64,000 bases of DNA from Homarus americanus. Lineage: Eukaryota > Arthropoda > Malacostraca > Decapoda > Nephropidae. Positions within the stretch are counted from its first letter, which is position 1; the number at the start of each line of letters is the position of its first letter. Below the pieces are notes generated by a model. The model was given only the letters and a program-made list of their open reading frames with translations, made no database searches and had not been told where the DNA came from. Location: the NCBI RefSeq assembly GCF_018991925.1, contig NW_024737068.1, positions 12,409,642 through 12,473,641 of the forward strand, read 5' to 3'. This document shows, in pieces, positions 35,816 to 50,339 of this stretch. The position numbers were made by a program, and so were the translations under genes.

Positions 35816-36844
35816 ATGGACACAGGTGAAAAAAAAGGAACCTGCAAGAGGCCGTTTATTAAGTCCTCTCCTATTATAAGGTAAACAGTAGATCCCTCGG
35901 TTTATGACCTTGACCTCTGACCCTGTGACCTAAAGGAAACATAACACATCTTCTGTTTCAAATCGATTCATTTAAAATTGCGTATACGACCACTTATGTT
36001 GACAAGTTTCATGTTAGCACGACAAACAGAGGGTGTGTGTGATGGCTATATCCCTCCCCCAGAATTAGCTGAGGGGTAAAAATTTGATACAGTAACCGGG
36101 TGTGGATCTGGATCAAGAGTAGGGACAAGGGAGTCACAGGACAGATGTGTGTAATAAACTGCGTCTTGCCACGGATTTAAGGAAGGTGACGTCTTCTGCA
36201 ATATCTATTACAGTGGGAGGTGGGTTGGTGAAGGAGGGAGGTGGGGTGATGGAGGGGGAAGGGGTGAGAGGTTGCGCGCGGCCATCCTCTCTCTCCGTCT
36301 CTACCCTCCCATCTCCCCTTCCCTCCTTCTGTGCTGGGTGACGTCACGCAGGAGGGCTGAGAAGAGGCCGCCACACCTCACATCACCGTCACAACTGTCA
36401 ACCACCTCGCTATCTATTCACACAATTCCCAGTCAATATTCCGAGTACATTTCAGTGTGTGTCTGCAAAAAAAAAAAGGTACCAAGACTTGTCAGATAAG
36501 GTGATTTTTTTTTTAACCTGGGGACTTGATGTACTACTCCAAACTCTGCGACAGACACTTCCTTCGTTAAGATTATAATTTACAACTGTCAGAGGAGAGA
36601 AAACACACACCACACTCCCTCTTAACACCATCTATAACACTGAGCACCACATTACCTAACCCTAAACTATATATATTTACTCTTTCAACCAACTGCAATA
36701 TCAAGCTCCCTCCAATGGCCAGTCTAGGGTTTAAAGTTGGGTAGTTGTGAAGACCAGTAATACACAGACCACCATCACGTGAGACCAGGTTATGTGTGAA
36801 AGGTGTTATGCCTCCCAGTACACACTCTATACGTACTATTGGTT

Positions 36845-37310
36845 AAAGTTTAGGATAGGTTAGGTTATATTTGGTTAAGTTAGGTTAAGATGGGTTAGAT
36901 AAAGTTACAATAGGTTAGGTTAGGTTATATATGGTTAAGTTAGGTTAAGATGGGTTAGATAAAGTTACAATAGGTTAGGTTAGGTAACAATAGGTTAGGT
37001 TAATATAAGTTAGGTAAGGTTACGTTATAATAGGTAAGGTTACAACAAGTTAGGTTAGGTTACGTTATAATAGGTAAGGTTACAACAGGTTAGGTTAGGT
37101 TACGTTATAGCAGGTTAGGTTACGTTAAAACAGGTTAGGTTAGGTTAGGTTAAAATAGGTTAGGTTAGACGAAATTAGATTAAAGTACGTTAGGTTAGGT
37201 TAAATTAGATTATACTAGGTTAGGTTAGTTTAGTTAGCTTATATTAGGTTACATTAGGTTAGCTTAATTAAATTAGATTAGGTTAGGTTAGGTTAATTAA
37301 ATTAGGTATC
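36845..37310. repeat. Degenerate TTAGG-like tract
   Basis: GGTTAGGTTA words mixed with ACAATAGG and GTTACGTTA. A 68 bp block (GGTTAAGATGGGTTAGATAA core) is tandemly duplicated at 36870-36990. Confidence 0.85.
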
Positions 37311-37384
37311 CTTTACCCGGTTAATGTAAAGTCATCATCCTCTGCCGCCATGATGACCTAAAGCTGAAGCTCTGGCTGAGTATT

Positions 37385-37715
37385 GGGGGAGGGGGGAAAC
37401 CACGGGGGACACAACGGGGGGGGAGGAACACCATGGGGAGGAACACAGGGGAACACCACGGGAGAAGGAACACCACGGGGCAGGAACACTACGGAAGAGG
37501 AACACACAAGGAAAATCACGGGGAGGAACACCACGGGGGAAAACCACGGGGGGACAACAGGGGAGGAACATCACGGGGGGAGAACACAGGGGAACACCAC
37601 GGGGAGGAACACCACGGAAAGGAACATCACGGGGGAGGAGCATCACGGGGGAGGAGCATCACGGGAGGAACACCATGGGGGGAGGAACCACAGGAGAACA
37701 CCACAGGGGGGGGCA
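37385..37715. repeat. G/A-rich minisatellite (GGGGAGGAACACCACG)
   Basis: Degenerate 14-19 bp units such as GGGGAGGAACACCACGG. Follows a TTAGG-like array directly. Confidence 0.88.
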
Positions 37716-37920
37716 CTATAGAGTAAAAAGAGATTGAGAATTTTTTGTGACTTGTTAAATCACAAACGAACAAGTAACTACATCTTGAGTAATGAAGACC
37801 TTTAGAATATATCTGTGGACACACGCACACACATGCACGCATACACACACAAGCAAGCACACACATACATACATACCTCCATACATACCTCCATACACAC
37901 ACACACACACACACACACAC

Positions 37921-38350
37921 TTTCGACTCTCACTGACCATCATCACGACCTCATCTGCAAATTTGGTGAGAAGCTTCTGCACCATCCTGGACACCGGGTC
38001 CTCCTACCTCCTGAGATCCCTAGCCCGAGAATTGCTGTTCGACACCACAACCGCATCCAGCCCATACGAGCACGAACTGATCGCTATAAGAACAGCCCAG
38101 TCCCAGCCATTGTAAAAATTATCAATAACTTGTAATAAACCAGTGTATTCACTCCCAGTAAATCCTACTTTTTGCACTTTCACTATGTTGAAATGCCCTG
38201 TAGTTTGAGCTTTTCCCCACCTAGTTATTATAGATCTTATTTGTATCACTTATGTTACTTGTATGTTATCTGTAAATCGAAACCCATTCCCCAATTATGT
38301 AACTGTATATTTTCAGCCTTCCGGCTGCTATGCCCTTCCAATAAACCGCA

Positions 38351-38414
<64 letters not shown>
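37921..38414 (+). mobile_element. LINE 3' end with (ATT)n tail
   Basis: A frame ending at 38135 reads FGEKLLHHPGHRVLLPPEIP, then RTDRYKNSPVPAIVKIINNL and TAA, resembling the C-terminus of an invertebrate LINE ORF2. It is followed by about 200 bp of 3' UTR with AATAAA near 38340 and a pure (ATT)n tail (38349-38413), the usual structure of LINE 3' ends that finish in a simple repeat. The left edge abuts (AC)n. No RT domain is present, so the assignment rests on pattern resemblance. Confidence 0.5.
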
Positions 38415-38620
38415 CCATCCTACAACCCTTAACCCGACCCCTTAAAGGTGTAAACTTCCCTATCGCCGGGTGTTCGTGACAACATTAATGCGACTTTAGT
38501 TTAGGGTCGGTGCTGCTCCTTCGGCCTCTTGTGGTAAGTCGCCGGAGTAATGCACCTCACACATAAAGTTCCAAAGCGGTACATAAATTCTTCACCCGGA
38601 TGTCTCCAAAAGGCAGAGAA

Positions 38621-38790
<170 letters not shown>

Positions 38791-39189
38791 TATTGAACAA
38801 GACAATAATTATGAAAGAAGAAATGTAGTACCAAACTACCAGTGCAGGACGTCGTATCTTACACTCGGGTTTGCCATTCTAATTCCTAGTGTCGAAATTT
38901 CAAGAAGGTTGAAACTCAACTCCGATTTACTACATAAAAATGGTTGGCCCTCGTGTCCTAGGATGGCCGCCTTAAGGTCAAATGAGAGTGAGTTTGCTTA
39001 AAGTGTATAAGCTTCTGCCAACACAACGATCACACCCTTAACCAGTAGGCTGATTTTTTAATAAGACCAAAACAGCTCGGGCAGACGCCCAAGTAGCGGC
39101 CATCTTGGAGAAAAATGGAGGTCCAGTGGCGCCCGTGTCTAGAAAGAGTACAGGAAGACTGGAACCCGAAACATGATCCGGTCATCAAT

Positions 39190-39330
39190 ACATACCCAGG
39201 TACTGTACTCATATACTGTACTACTAGGTACACAGGGGCAAAGAGCGCGAAGGAACTTGCCCACAATTCCATCGTGCCCAGGAATCGAACCACTGTTTGT
39301 AGGACTGTCCACTACAGTATACCCCCTCCC
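39190..39330 (-). mobile_element. tRNA-derived SINE fragment
   Basis: On the minus strand GGTTCGATTCC (39281-39291) is a perfect RNA polymerase III box B, followed by CTGGGCACGATGG, GGGCAAGTTCCTT and CCCCTGTGTACCTAGTAGTA, the same body layout as the SINE at the right end. Box A is degraded (GTAGTGGACAG remains). TACTGTA-type words interrupt the body. Confidence 0.65.
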
Positions 39331-40186
39331 CCCACACACAAAAAAATCGTATTTACACACACACGTCCCCTGGGCATCTTAACATTCCACAAGACCATAT
39401 CTTGGTTAATCTACAATATAAGGAAAATGTTAGGGGCAAATATGCAGTGCGCGACATGAGTCACCGTGTTTATTCGATCAGCTGATTCGCCCACGCCACC
39501 TCTCGGCGCCACCTCCGCCTGTCAGTCTAGACGCCCACAGCCACACCTGACTAACACTAGCAACACAGATACACCAACCAAATAGGAAGTATCAGAGAAG
39601 ACACTGAAATGATAGGGGATTACGAGCACACATTTTCGACAGGGGATATCCACTTTTCATCGGCCCATTCTTTGGGTGTCATGAAAACGACAAGAAATAT
39701 GCGAACCTGTCGTTTAAGCACCATGTCTTACAACCCTCACCTGACACTTCCTAACACGGTACTTAGATATAGTGTGTGAGTGAGGGGTTAATAACTTGGT
39801 CACAGTTCAAGAAACAAAATGCAAACAAGGCAAAGAAACCGCCGAAGTCACCTGGTGTGCCACTGGTCCAGAGCAGCTTTCTTTCAGCAGTAAACTTTAA
39901 GTTCTGGAAAGTTCATTTCCATACCTTAGAAGGTAACACAACTTTAAAACTTTCAAATAACCATTTTACGCATTTCGAGCCGAAGGCAAAAGATACTACT
40001 GCAAATATTGTATATACAGTAACAGTACTGTAATTGTTTACATACCTTCAACTCCTTAACACGAAAAAAGGGAATAATTTACTTACGAAAAATATTGTTG
40101 AAACATAAGTATAAACCATCAGTGTAGACAGGTGAACCTCCTTTCTGTGCTAGAAGTTAAGTGTGGTGGTGGCCAGGCCCACATCA

Positions 40187-40302
40187 CCATATTTACAGGC
40201 ATTAGCTCACCCGGGCACAGGTCACTGACCCACATTAGGGCCGGGGGGGGGGATGTAATAATAGTAATAAAAATGTTGTAATAATAATAATAATAATAAT
40301 AT
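40187..40302 (-). repeat. Dispersed repeat, partial reversed copy 3
   Basis: The sequence CCCGGGCACAGGTCACTGAC and CCCACATTAGGGCC followed by (AAT)n is the reverse complement of the right end of the 500 bp family (45900-45950, 60540-60580). Only the last part plus the trinucleotide run is present. Confidence 0.65.
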
Positions 40303-40539
40303 CCACCACTGTTCAGGGGTCTTGTTCTACCACACTGTGTAACTGGTGGTTATTTATTCATTATGTGCATCAGCTTGCTTAATATATCCACTGACAGAGC
40401 TGATCAACACTTTATTAGTATAGCATTATCTTGGCTCCACACAAGCTGGTCTACACAAACTATATATCGCTCAGTACGACCACAAAGCTGGAAAGTTGAG
40501 AGTGCAAGCAGAATTTTTTTTCGTTCTTAACCTAATACG

Positions 40540-40850
40540 AATAACCTACCTATAACTTAATTTAACACACCACTAGCTTAATCTCATATACCCCTAATCT
40601 AATCTAATAAACTCAACTCCTATTTTAACCTAACATAACCTAACCCTAAAAATCGTACATATCCCAAATTTAACCAACCATTACCCTTAAACTACCCTAA
40701 CACACCTCTAACCTTACCTAACAACCCGACAACCTAACATACCCCCAATATAACCGAACCAACCCAAAATTTAACCAAATCTAACATAATCTATCATGCT
40801 ACTAATTTAACCTAGCATAAATTCTAACATAATATTCTCCTAAGATAATC
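40540..40850. repeat. Degenerate CCTAA-like tract (opposite orientation)
   Basis: AACCTAACATAACCTAACCC-type words, the reverse complement of the TTAGG-like tracts elsewhere, strongly decayed. Confidence 0.78.
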
Positions 40851-41242
40851 CGGAAGGGGATTAGCTAGGCTGGCGTGCACGCTATTTACATTATAATATC
40901 AACAAGTGCCGTATAAAGCATGCAAGGTGATCACGATGGGAAGTCTGGCCAATCAGAGTTAAGTAATGATGGATAAGGGAAGTGATTAGCCGATCTATAC
41001 TTACGTCATAATAGGGAAGTGAGGGATTAGTTGATGTGTGCTTACGTCATGGTGAGGAAGTCAGAGATTGGTCGATCTATATTAAGTCATGGTGAGGCGA
41101 GTGACTTCACGAGTGATTGACTGATTCGTGGTGTGGAGGTGAACGGTTGGCCGTTGTGTTAAGCCATCATATTTTTCACAATAAATTCCCAGCGTAGTCT
41201 ATCACAAAAATTGTAGCACAGATGTACAAATATTAATCAGTA

Positions 41243-41266
41243 ATAATAATAATAATAATAATAATA

Positions 41267-41325
<59 letters not shown>
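41243..41325. repeat. (AAT)n microsatellite
   Basis: Long AAT run with one AGT interruption. Confidence 0.96.
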
Positions 41326-41327
<2 letters not shown>

Positions 41328-41522
41328 CCGGTAATAATAATAAAGCTCACTAAAGTTTTGTGTTAAACAGGAGGTGGCAGACCAGAGTACTGTACAAAAA
41401 CAGGATTCAATGAACTTTGTACTGTTACGACGAACGGGAATTTTTTAATAATTTATGAGTCTTGTTTACTTGAAGTAGATAAATTAGCATCGTGAAGAGC
41501 CACTATGTATTAGCCACTGTCA

Positions 41523-41622
<100 letters not shown>

Positions 41623-42731
41623 AAGGGTCACATGTCATTCTCAGTATATCATGTTGAAGGGCCATTATATATAATTCTTTGTCAGTCTTGACAGGTCACT
41701 TATATATTATAATCTACTGGTACACTTGGAGCATTATCAGTGAGGTAAGCGTGCTATCTAATGTCAACTGTGATGTTGACACAAGAAGTCCCTGGCTGCC
41801 GCTATTATCATCACGGCTCACCACACTGCTATTAGAGGAACCCTGGTGGAGGGCAACCACTTGGTGCTTCATCAGATAAAAATAGTTAATGACTAGAACA
41901 GTGACATCATCAGTACAATACTGCACCGAAGGAAGCATGTACCTGTAAAAGCCGAGCACAAAAACCCTCCCTCTCCCAACGTTCAAAAGCAGTCGAGGTG
42001 AATAAAATAATTCAAATCATCATAAGCTTTACAAAATCAATCCAATTTTCAATTTCAATTTTTTATTCCTTGATAGAGGAAGCGGGATCCTAGTGCTGTC
42101 ACTAGGTACCCCTGTACAATAACACCAGAAGCATCTGGCAAGTGTGACAAGTATATACAGTATAAATATAAAGGGGCTTACTAAAGCCAAAGGAAGGAAG
42201 GATCAACAGGTTTATTACTTAACTATCAGTTGAAACGCGTTGCTTTTAAATATTTTTGAAAGACCTCATACTGGTATATATTATGAACTACTCCGCAAAA
42301 AAAGCATAGCACTGAGAAATACCAACGACAGATGAGAATAAATCAGGTAAATATACGAGGAGGGTACTGTAAAACAGGTAACACGGAAGTGTGAAGAGCG
42401 ATGAGGGAGGTGTGTAGGCAGGGAGGAAGCAAGAATATTTTGACGCTATTGATTCAAGGGTGCAGGGTAATTTGGGAGTTCCGAATTGTGAATACAGTAT
42501 GCGATAGCGTTATGGTGCACTGATAAAAACACACTAGTTATGGTTTGGTTAGCTTAGGTATGATTCTTGTTAGCTCAGGTTAGTGTTAGACTGACAGGTT
42601 AGGTGATGTTTTTTCTCCACTCTTGCTTTATCGCAGAAACCTCGTTCCACTTGTTTTACTTTTCCCTACAAAAAAAAGGTTAACGGAGTCTAGCCAAATT
42701 AAATTTAGCCCAGCCTAACTTATCCCAATAT

Positions 42732-42849
42732 TAGGGTTGCCATATCTGAACATACAAAATGGAGGACGTTTCCGAAAACATGCCCCCCCCCCCCCGACCG
42801 GCACACACTTTGGCGCTATTAACCTTGAAGCAGCCCGGACAATTAATTT

Positions 42850-42886
<37 letters not shown>

Positions 42887-43822
42887 CAGTATCGATGTAC
42901 TGTATTGCATGGTGTTTTTAATGTAGGCTAATATACAACATACATGGTATAGAAATCTTAAAAAAAAAATTTCCTTTGCTTAAGGCTGAATATCTTCATT
43001 CCCTTAACTGCAGTCTTCTTCCCCCACTGTGTGTGTGACTTTATGTGCCCATGCATACTTTTCTGTAGATCGGATCTTTTTCAGTATTGGCTGATTGCTC
43101 TTTAGAAATGTATAGAAGTCACTGCAAGATGTTTCTCGGAAGTTGTACTGTACCGTCTGAATGCCTTTCATTGTTTCAACACTCAATTTGTTCCTTTCCT
43201 TTGTCCATTGACTTTGCATCAGCGAAAAAACTCTTTCTACATTTGCATTGTGAGATGATATAGCAAAGAAGAATTGTGCAATTCTTAGCAATTCTGAGTG
43301 GCATTCAATGTTCTTTGATTTTTCAAAGTATCTGGTCCACTTTTTATGTGTTGACAGATTACTAAATTCTTCATCACTCTTGCAATTTTCCACAAACTGC
43401 TTCAGGTTACTAACTTGGTCAAAACACTTCACATCATCAGCTTCTACCCCCTTATCAATCAAATATTTGACAGCTCAGTTGACAACACCGTACAGGCGTT
43501 CACATGACTTATCAGCTGACGAAACCTGTGTACCGATACGGTTGTACGACTGAGAAAAATTTGGGTTTTTATTGAAAAGTTCAGAAAACACGCAAAGCAT
43601 TAACACTGCTTACTCCCTCAGATTTAGGTTTTACCATTAAATATCTCTCACACAGAAAATTAAAAAGCAAAGAAGTGTGTTGAGCTTAGGATTAACGAGC
43701 CGGCAAAATTACTTCGGGGAAAAGTTGAGGCAGACTTCTTACATATGTCTCAACACAACAGCAACTGCGCTCATGTGGATTTGTTTATGATTATTCAATT
43801 ACGTCTGAGCTGCCAACCCCTA
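42732..43822 (-). mobile_element. hAT transposon remnant
   Basis: The candidate left end is TAGGGTTGCCATATCTGA (42732) and the right end read inward is TAGGGGTTGGCAGCTCAGA (ending 43822), both hAT-like. The interior holds only the C-terminal end of a transposase on the minus strand. Flanking octamers do not match, so the exact ends are uncertain, or the target duplication has decayed. A C-run and a short (TA)n (42855-42884) lie between the left end and the coding remnant. Confidence 0.6.
43004..43607 (-). pseudogene. hAT-family transposase C-terminal fragment
   Basis: The minus-strand frame reads ISSHNANVERVFSLMQSQWT, then NKLSVETMKGIQTVQYN. This is the hAT dimerisation (hATC) domain, whose core is the A-N-x-E-R-x-F-S pattern. 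The open part covers 43004-43462; upstream the same frame continues (SYNRIGTQVSSADKSCERLY) past an in-frame TGA near 43472 and another stop near 43607. The DDE catalytic part and BED finger are absent. It ends naturally after EEDCS. A dead copy. Confidence 0.82.
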
Positions 43823-44523
43823 AATAAGCATTGGTGAGACGCACTGATAATTCTGTGTACAGTAAGTCTAAAACTGTGTAAGATTGTCTAACAGTATTCT
43901 ATAGAATTATATAGTGCAAGACATTATTCGATATTTTGTTGTTGCTGATGCTAATGATAGGTCCAGACAAAAACAAGACTATTTTCATCTGATATTTTGG
44001 CGCATAAAAAAAAATGATGTATCGGGAATTGAAAATCAGAAAACTAGAAAAGCTATTATTGCATTTTTTGCCATCAACCGAATCTCTTGATTTTTTTTCT
44101 TGACAAACAATAGTTTAGACAATTCTAAGACACTTTTATGACGTTTCCCTCGCTAACGATCTCGAAGAACTGAACTATTTAATATGCTGGGGGGGTTCGG
44201 GGAACAGACTCCCCGGATAAGAAGTTACGTAATGTTTAGTAGGTTTGGTTGGTGCTATCAACCACTTATTACTTATTAATGTTATTGTAACCAACCAAAC
44301 CTACCTAACCTTAACTATCTTCCTAACAAGGGGGACCCTGCCCCCCGGAATATTAAATATTTCGGTTCTAGGTTGTTTGCGAGGGAAAAGCTATTGAAGA
44401 AAATAGCTGGTGGCAACAAATGCAATAATAGCTAAAAAAAATTGTAGTCGTTTTCTGTTTTTCAACTACCGATACCTCATTTATGGGTAAAATGCGTCAA
44501 AGGTGTGATTTACTTGCTTATAA

Positions 44524-45271
<748 letters not shown>

Positions 45272-45456
45272 AATCGAATTACGTCCAGTACTATAAATTG
45301 ACCATAAATAGAACTATTGTTTGATTGAGTATAACTGTACAGTGGAAGATTGAATAGGACTTTGTAAAAAAAGTTAAATTGTACGAGAATATTGCATAAA
45401 ATGCTTTCGAACCGTGTCAGTCAGTCGAGTAGAACTGTGTAAGACCTGTGCACTGC

Positions 45457-45953
45457 TAGGTAGTAGGCAGCTACCAAACAGGGAGGTACTACCGCCTGGG
45501 AAGATATTGGAATCATAATGTGTTGTCTAATGGTAGACCCTGCTGCTATATGGCATCACGAAAATTGTGACAAAGTTCCAGGTTGCGGATCTGACTTTCT
45601 GCCTCATTTACACACAATTGCAGGGTCTCAATTGTTTCTCGTACTATTGACAACTTAACATACATACTGTATATTGTTTCTCACTTTTTATTTTTTTTAA
45701 CTTTTGTATTTCTTTATCATTATTATTATTACATTGCTGTTATTATTATTAGTATTATTATTATAATTATTATTATTATTATTACAGTATTTTATTTTCA
45801 TTTTGAATTTCTGATTATAAAATTTATTTACTATGAATTATTATTATTATTTTCATTAGTAGTAGTGATTATTATTACATTTTCGCCCTCCAGGCCCCGG
45901 TGTGGGTCAGTGACTTGTGCCCGTGTAGGCTAATACCCGTGTAAAAAAAATAT
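45457..45953 (+). repeat. Dispersed 500 bp repeat, copy 1
   Basis: This block is closely matched at 60088-60592 in the same orientation. Both contain ACCAAACAGGGAGGTACTAC, ATATGGCATCACGAAAATTG, TCTGACTTTCTGCCTCATTT, an (ATT)-rich middle of variable length, and GTGGGTCAGTGACTTGTGCC (or CCTGTGCC) before a short A-run. It ends in A's after CCCGTGTA, as a retroposed unit would. No ORF. Confidence 0.75.
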
Positions 45954-48900
45954 GAAGAGCCGAGTCAGACTATGAAGAACTGAATGAAATTGTGTAGAGC
46001 TGTGTAATATAGGTACACCTCTATAAGACTGAGCAAGGACATTTATGGAATCCCTTGGGAAGTTGCAAAAACTATCGAAACAAGAACCTAAAAATTGTTG
46101 TACTAGTGTTGTGAACTGATTACCTTGTTTCATTAACTTGTTTGTGAAGTAACGTTTTTGTTAAAATTCCGCTACACATGGGTAAAATTTGTTAAGAATA
46201 CGATTTCTTGTTTTCCTAAAATCTGCATAATTGGGCTTTTAGTCGTAGATATGCATTTAATTTTAGTATAACCTATGCAAAAAAACGCAGTGGAAGGCAG
46301 CTCTGATTACCCTATGAAGTTCTATTGGATTGAGTATGTCTGTATTTTGAAATGCATTTTCTCGTGAGCACATCTGACATTTTTAGCTTCCTGAGGTCAT
46401 TCACAACTGACAAACTAACACCGCTCTTGGTGTCACCCCATCTTCACGTCTTCCTAATATTCTCTCTGAGCTTAGTTTTAAGCAAGCACTATGTCCAAAT
46501 TTTCCTCTTCAATAACGGGTCAAAAAGTGAGCGACAGTCGTAACAATTTTAAAACTGATAAGAAACAACAAAGATAAGAGAATAAGACCACTTACTCCTT
46601 ACCCTCGTATACACTCGCTGTAACCAAAGACTATAGTCTTTGCTGTAACCCCCCCCCCCCACCTTTCCTGCACTCTCTCACGGAAAACAATAATTCTTAC
46701 CCACAGTTGTCCCTGAGTCACAGGCACGTGTTGGAGCAGAGTCGGAGCAATGCTGCAGATTACTAACACACACACACGTACGCATATATAAATGGGCGAA
46801 GAGCAATTACATTCTGTTAAGTTTATAAATTATGAGAAACTGTATGCAATAAAATGGTTTACGACAAACTTAAGATATTTTATCAAAGAATAAGAGCGAA
46901 CATAAAACACAACGGTGAGATAATGTCTGGAAACTGCCACACGTTAAATGAATCAAGATGAATAAGAATTTGAGAGGGTCATGTCAGGGGGTTCAAACTT
47001 GGCAAGATACTGTACGGCTTTTGGAACCCATGTGTGTGTGTGTGTGTGTGTGTAATCATTCGAGCGCTGATGAAATTTTCAATATACAGTAGTACAGTAC
47101 AGTCCACCTCCCAAACGATTTTTCAGTACATGTTTCAGGGTCAGTTAAGGATCTAGAATTTAGCATGATATTAATTTATAAGCCCATAAGCACACTCTAA
47201 ACAGCCTTATTATTATGCACAGGGTCCACACAGTATTGTATCAACTTTGAACCCCTGATAGGACTCCTTACACGAAACAAGATGAACAAGAATTTAAAAG
47301 CAGATACATCATATAAAAACAAACCCTTTAAAATAAATACTAGCATTATCTGGAGTACAGGGGACCAAGATATCTACGATGCAGTAAATTAAGAGTTCCC
47401 ACTGCAAAGACGAGACACCTGCCAGGTTGTACCAGCAGATGGCAGGAAACAAAACGGTCACAAACTCCCAGTAAAGCAAAATACTGAGCGTGTCCTTCCT
47501 GCCTAAACTAATTTATGCCCAGACCACCAGTAAAGTGGGTTATTGCCCTGGTTTTCTTCTTTCCTACACATTCCTACTTGTTCTCTTACTCTTGCCCTCA
47601 CTCTTCTCCCTTCCCACAACTCTCTTGTCCTCTTCCCTGTTCTCCTACCCTCCCCCTCCCCCTGTATTCTTCTACACTCCCCCAGCACTCTTACTCTTGT
47701 CAGAATTCATCCCGAAACTCACAATCATTTGTTGCCTATGTTTATATCTATACCAGCAATAGAAGCAATAAAATACAACCATATTAATTTACTTCTCCAA
47801 TGAGTTAATCGTCCGGTTAACAGCATAAGCTATATATTCAAGCATGTTCTTAAAGGAATTTCTATTTTTGAAAAAAGAAAAAAATAATATAAAAAATGTC
47901 TAAGGAAGTACAGTATAAAAAAATAGTTCTGTACTGTAGATAAAATTATAAATTGTCCCCCCCTCGTGTACTGAACAATTTTGCCTGGGATATATTATTC
48001 TCACTTTGCATGTACTGTGTATATAAAATGAGATTGAAACAGATTAAACTCAATACAAAAGTGATATTTTGTATTACATATTTATCTTTGAATTTTGTAA
48101 AAAAGACCATGGGCGGATCCAGGGGGGTCAGGGCACCGTTTTCATCAAAAAATGACATTACTTTTTCTTTAATGCAGTATTGTACTAAGACGATTTTGTA
48201 TAATAAAAAGTAATTAATAAGACCTCAGAATATCTCCTAATATCACATGCACATGGCTTCAAAATGCCATGCTCTCTCATCCAAAATTTCTTGGATCACC
48301 TCCCTTTGATATTCCTGGATATGCCCCTGAAGACCCAAGTCTCAACTGCTCAAACTGCAATGTTGTACTTGTCACATGTAATCACAACTTCATATGTCTA
48401 TATTGTAGAATTATTATGATCTAATTAATAATCCCCAGCAAAACATAAAGATCCTGGTGGAAATAAGCTATTAAGGTTTTCTTTTATGAATTACCTTTGG
48501 TGGAAGTGTTTTACTGTTTACCATTATACAGTATACTTGCACTGTTTATGTAATGTAGTACATGGCAATCCCATATGGAGTTGTTTAACAATTTAACTGA
48601 ATAAATATTTCTCTATCTATACATCTAGCAGAACAAAAAAACAGTAAATACAGTACTGTATTCGTTTTGGTGCCCAGTCAATTTTGGAGACAAGGAAAAT
48701 TTTTTTAGGGTAATTTTGATGTGATGAACATGAATCTAGTACTGTACTGTATTTGTTTCTTGTGCAATTGTAAACTTTTGTAGATATTACATGGAGAATA
48801 ATGTAGAAACCTAACCTAACAAACAATTACACTGCTTTATCATCAAGTCCAACATGGCATATTACATCCTCAAAGTCAAGAACTCACGAATTGCACATTC

Positions 48901-50339
48901 CTCCACAACGTGTCACAATACAAACTGAGGCACCCTATCATATATCAACACAAATAGAAAGCGTTATATCAATTTGCACAATAAATGAGTTATTTCCATA
49001 CAGTGTTCAGTTTGAAAAGCCGATCTCAGTACTGTATGGTGTACGCTATTCATTTTTTAAAGTTTGACTGGGTGCCAAAAAAAAAAAAAAAAATAGCACT
49101 TAGCACAGTGTGGCCCACTATCAATATGAAAGAGTGCATTTGAAATATTTAATATCAGGAGCAGCACTTAGCCTCTCATAAGGTTAAGAGAAATGTAGCA
49201 TTTGACCTGTAGTCCATGAAACTGAAAGCGAAATGTTGATCAGATTCCAAATTTTCTAGCTGAGCCGCATATTGTAGTACATTATACAGTACAGTACCTT
49301 TAGTATAACACAAGATTAAGTACTAGTGCACGTGTGCTTACTTGGTGACAAAGACGCAACCTTCTCTCCTAACAGACTATCTAGACTCATCGGAAAATGT
49401 AAAAAAGTGTGTAGAAAAAGTAAGAGGCATTTTTTGTTACAAGCATGCATACACTTGACTCTACGTGACATAAGTGTGCTGAATTCAAATTTACCTTATG
49501 TCAAGCCATGTCTGGTCGCCATCTTTACTAATCTGCATAAATACAATATGGCCACCATAGCCAAAAAAATACTGTACAGTACTGTAATTTTACTTCGAAT
49601 TAACATACAGGTATCTTCATAAATCAAAATACTTTACCATAGTTTTTTTGGATACAAGGAACTTAAATTTGTTTCAGTTTGGTCAAATTAATTGATGCAG
49701 CTCCAGAATATCAGGACTTTTTTGTTGTAAGACTTTGGGGTCTCCATACATTGATGAACTTATATGGTGTTATAGGTAAGCATATGCAGTCATCTGGGCT
49801 TGCTGATACATGGGTAGAAAGTAACAGTCTTGGACGAAGATCTACTGAGCAGATGATGGCCAGTCAATCAGGGTACATAAACTATCCATACAGGTCATAT
49901 GGAGACTACTTACAACACAGCTACTAGTATAACTGTTGAATTCATTTAAGTTCAACTGAAAAAAACAGGTAGAAGACAATGAGTGCTGGTGATGTGGATG
50001 TACAACTTAAGTCTTTATATGTGAGACTAGAAAATTTGGTGAACTCATGGAAGCATTCATCAATTCAAATTCTGGTGGGGCTACATACCGATGGCGCAAG
50101 TACAGTACATACAGTACAGTACTGTATACTTCTTTTGTACACCTGTGCACAGTGAGAGGGGAATTAGAACTCCTCCTTTATGCCTTCAAAGATATACTGC
50201 CACTGTTTATAAAATACTCATCGTTATCCCTCCTCCTAATCACAGGCCTGGCATTTGACATTATTAGGGACCTGCCACTCTTTGCCATAAACAGATAAAA
50301 TGTACCAGGAACTTTCCCCCCACACACTCATCATTCTCT
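45954..50339. other. Mostly unrecognised AT-rich DNA
   Basis: A 16 bp palindrome AAAGACTATAGTCTTT (46627-46642) precedes a C-run at 46649. (GT)n at 47034-47053. TACTGTA/ACAGTAC words are frequent. No exon supported except the doubtful fragment at 49679. Confidence 0.5.
49679..49927 (+). pseudogene. Possible fragment of a multicopy invertebrate protein family
   Basis: The open frame reads EYQDFFVVRLWGLHTLMNLY then GVIGKHMQSSGLADTWVESN and STEQMMASQ. The pattern G-x-H-T ... I-G-x ... S-G-L-x-D ... V-E-S resembles a repetitive uncharacterised protein I recall from many invertebrate genomes, possibly element-borne. It is short, lacks a start, and is followed by stops. I cannot name the family with confidence. 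Confidence 0.35.

Noticed and set aside
47944..48320. MITE with ends around GGGCGGATCCAGG and CCTGGATATGCCCC
   Set aside because: The inverted similarity is short and the outer edges and target duplication could not be found.
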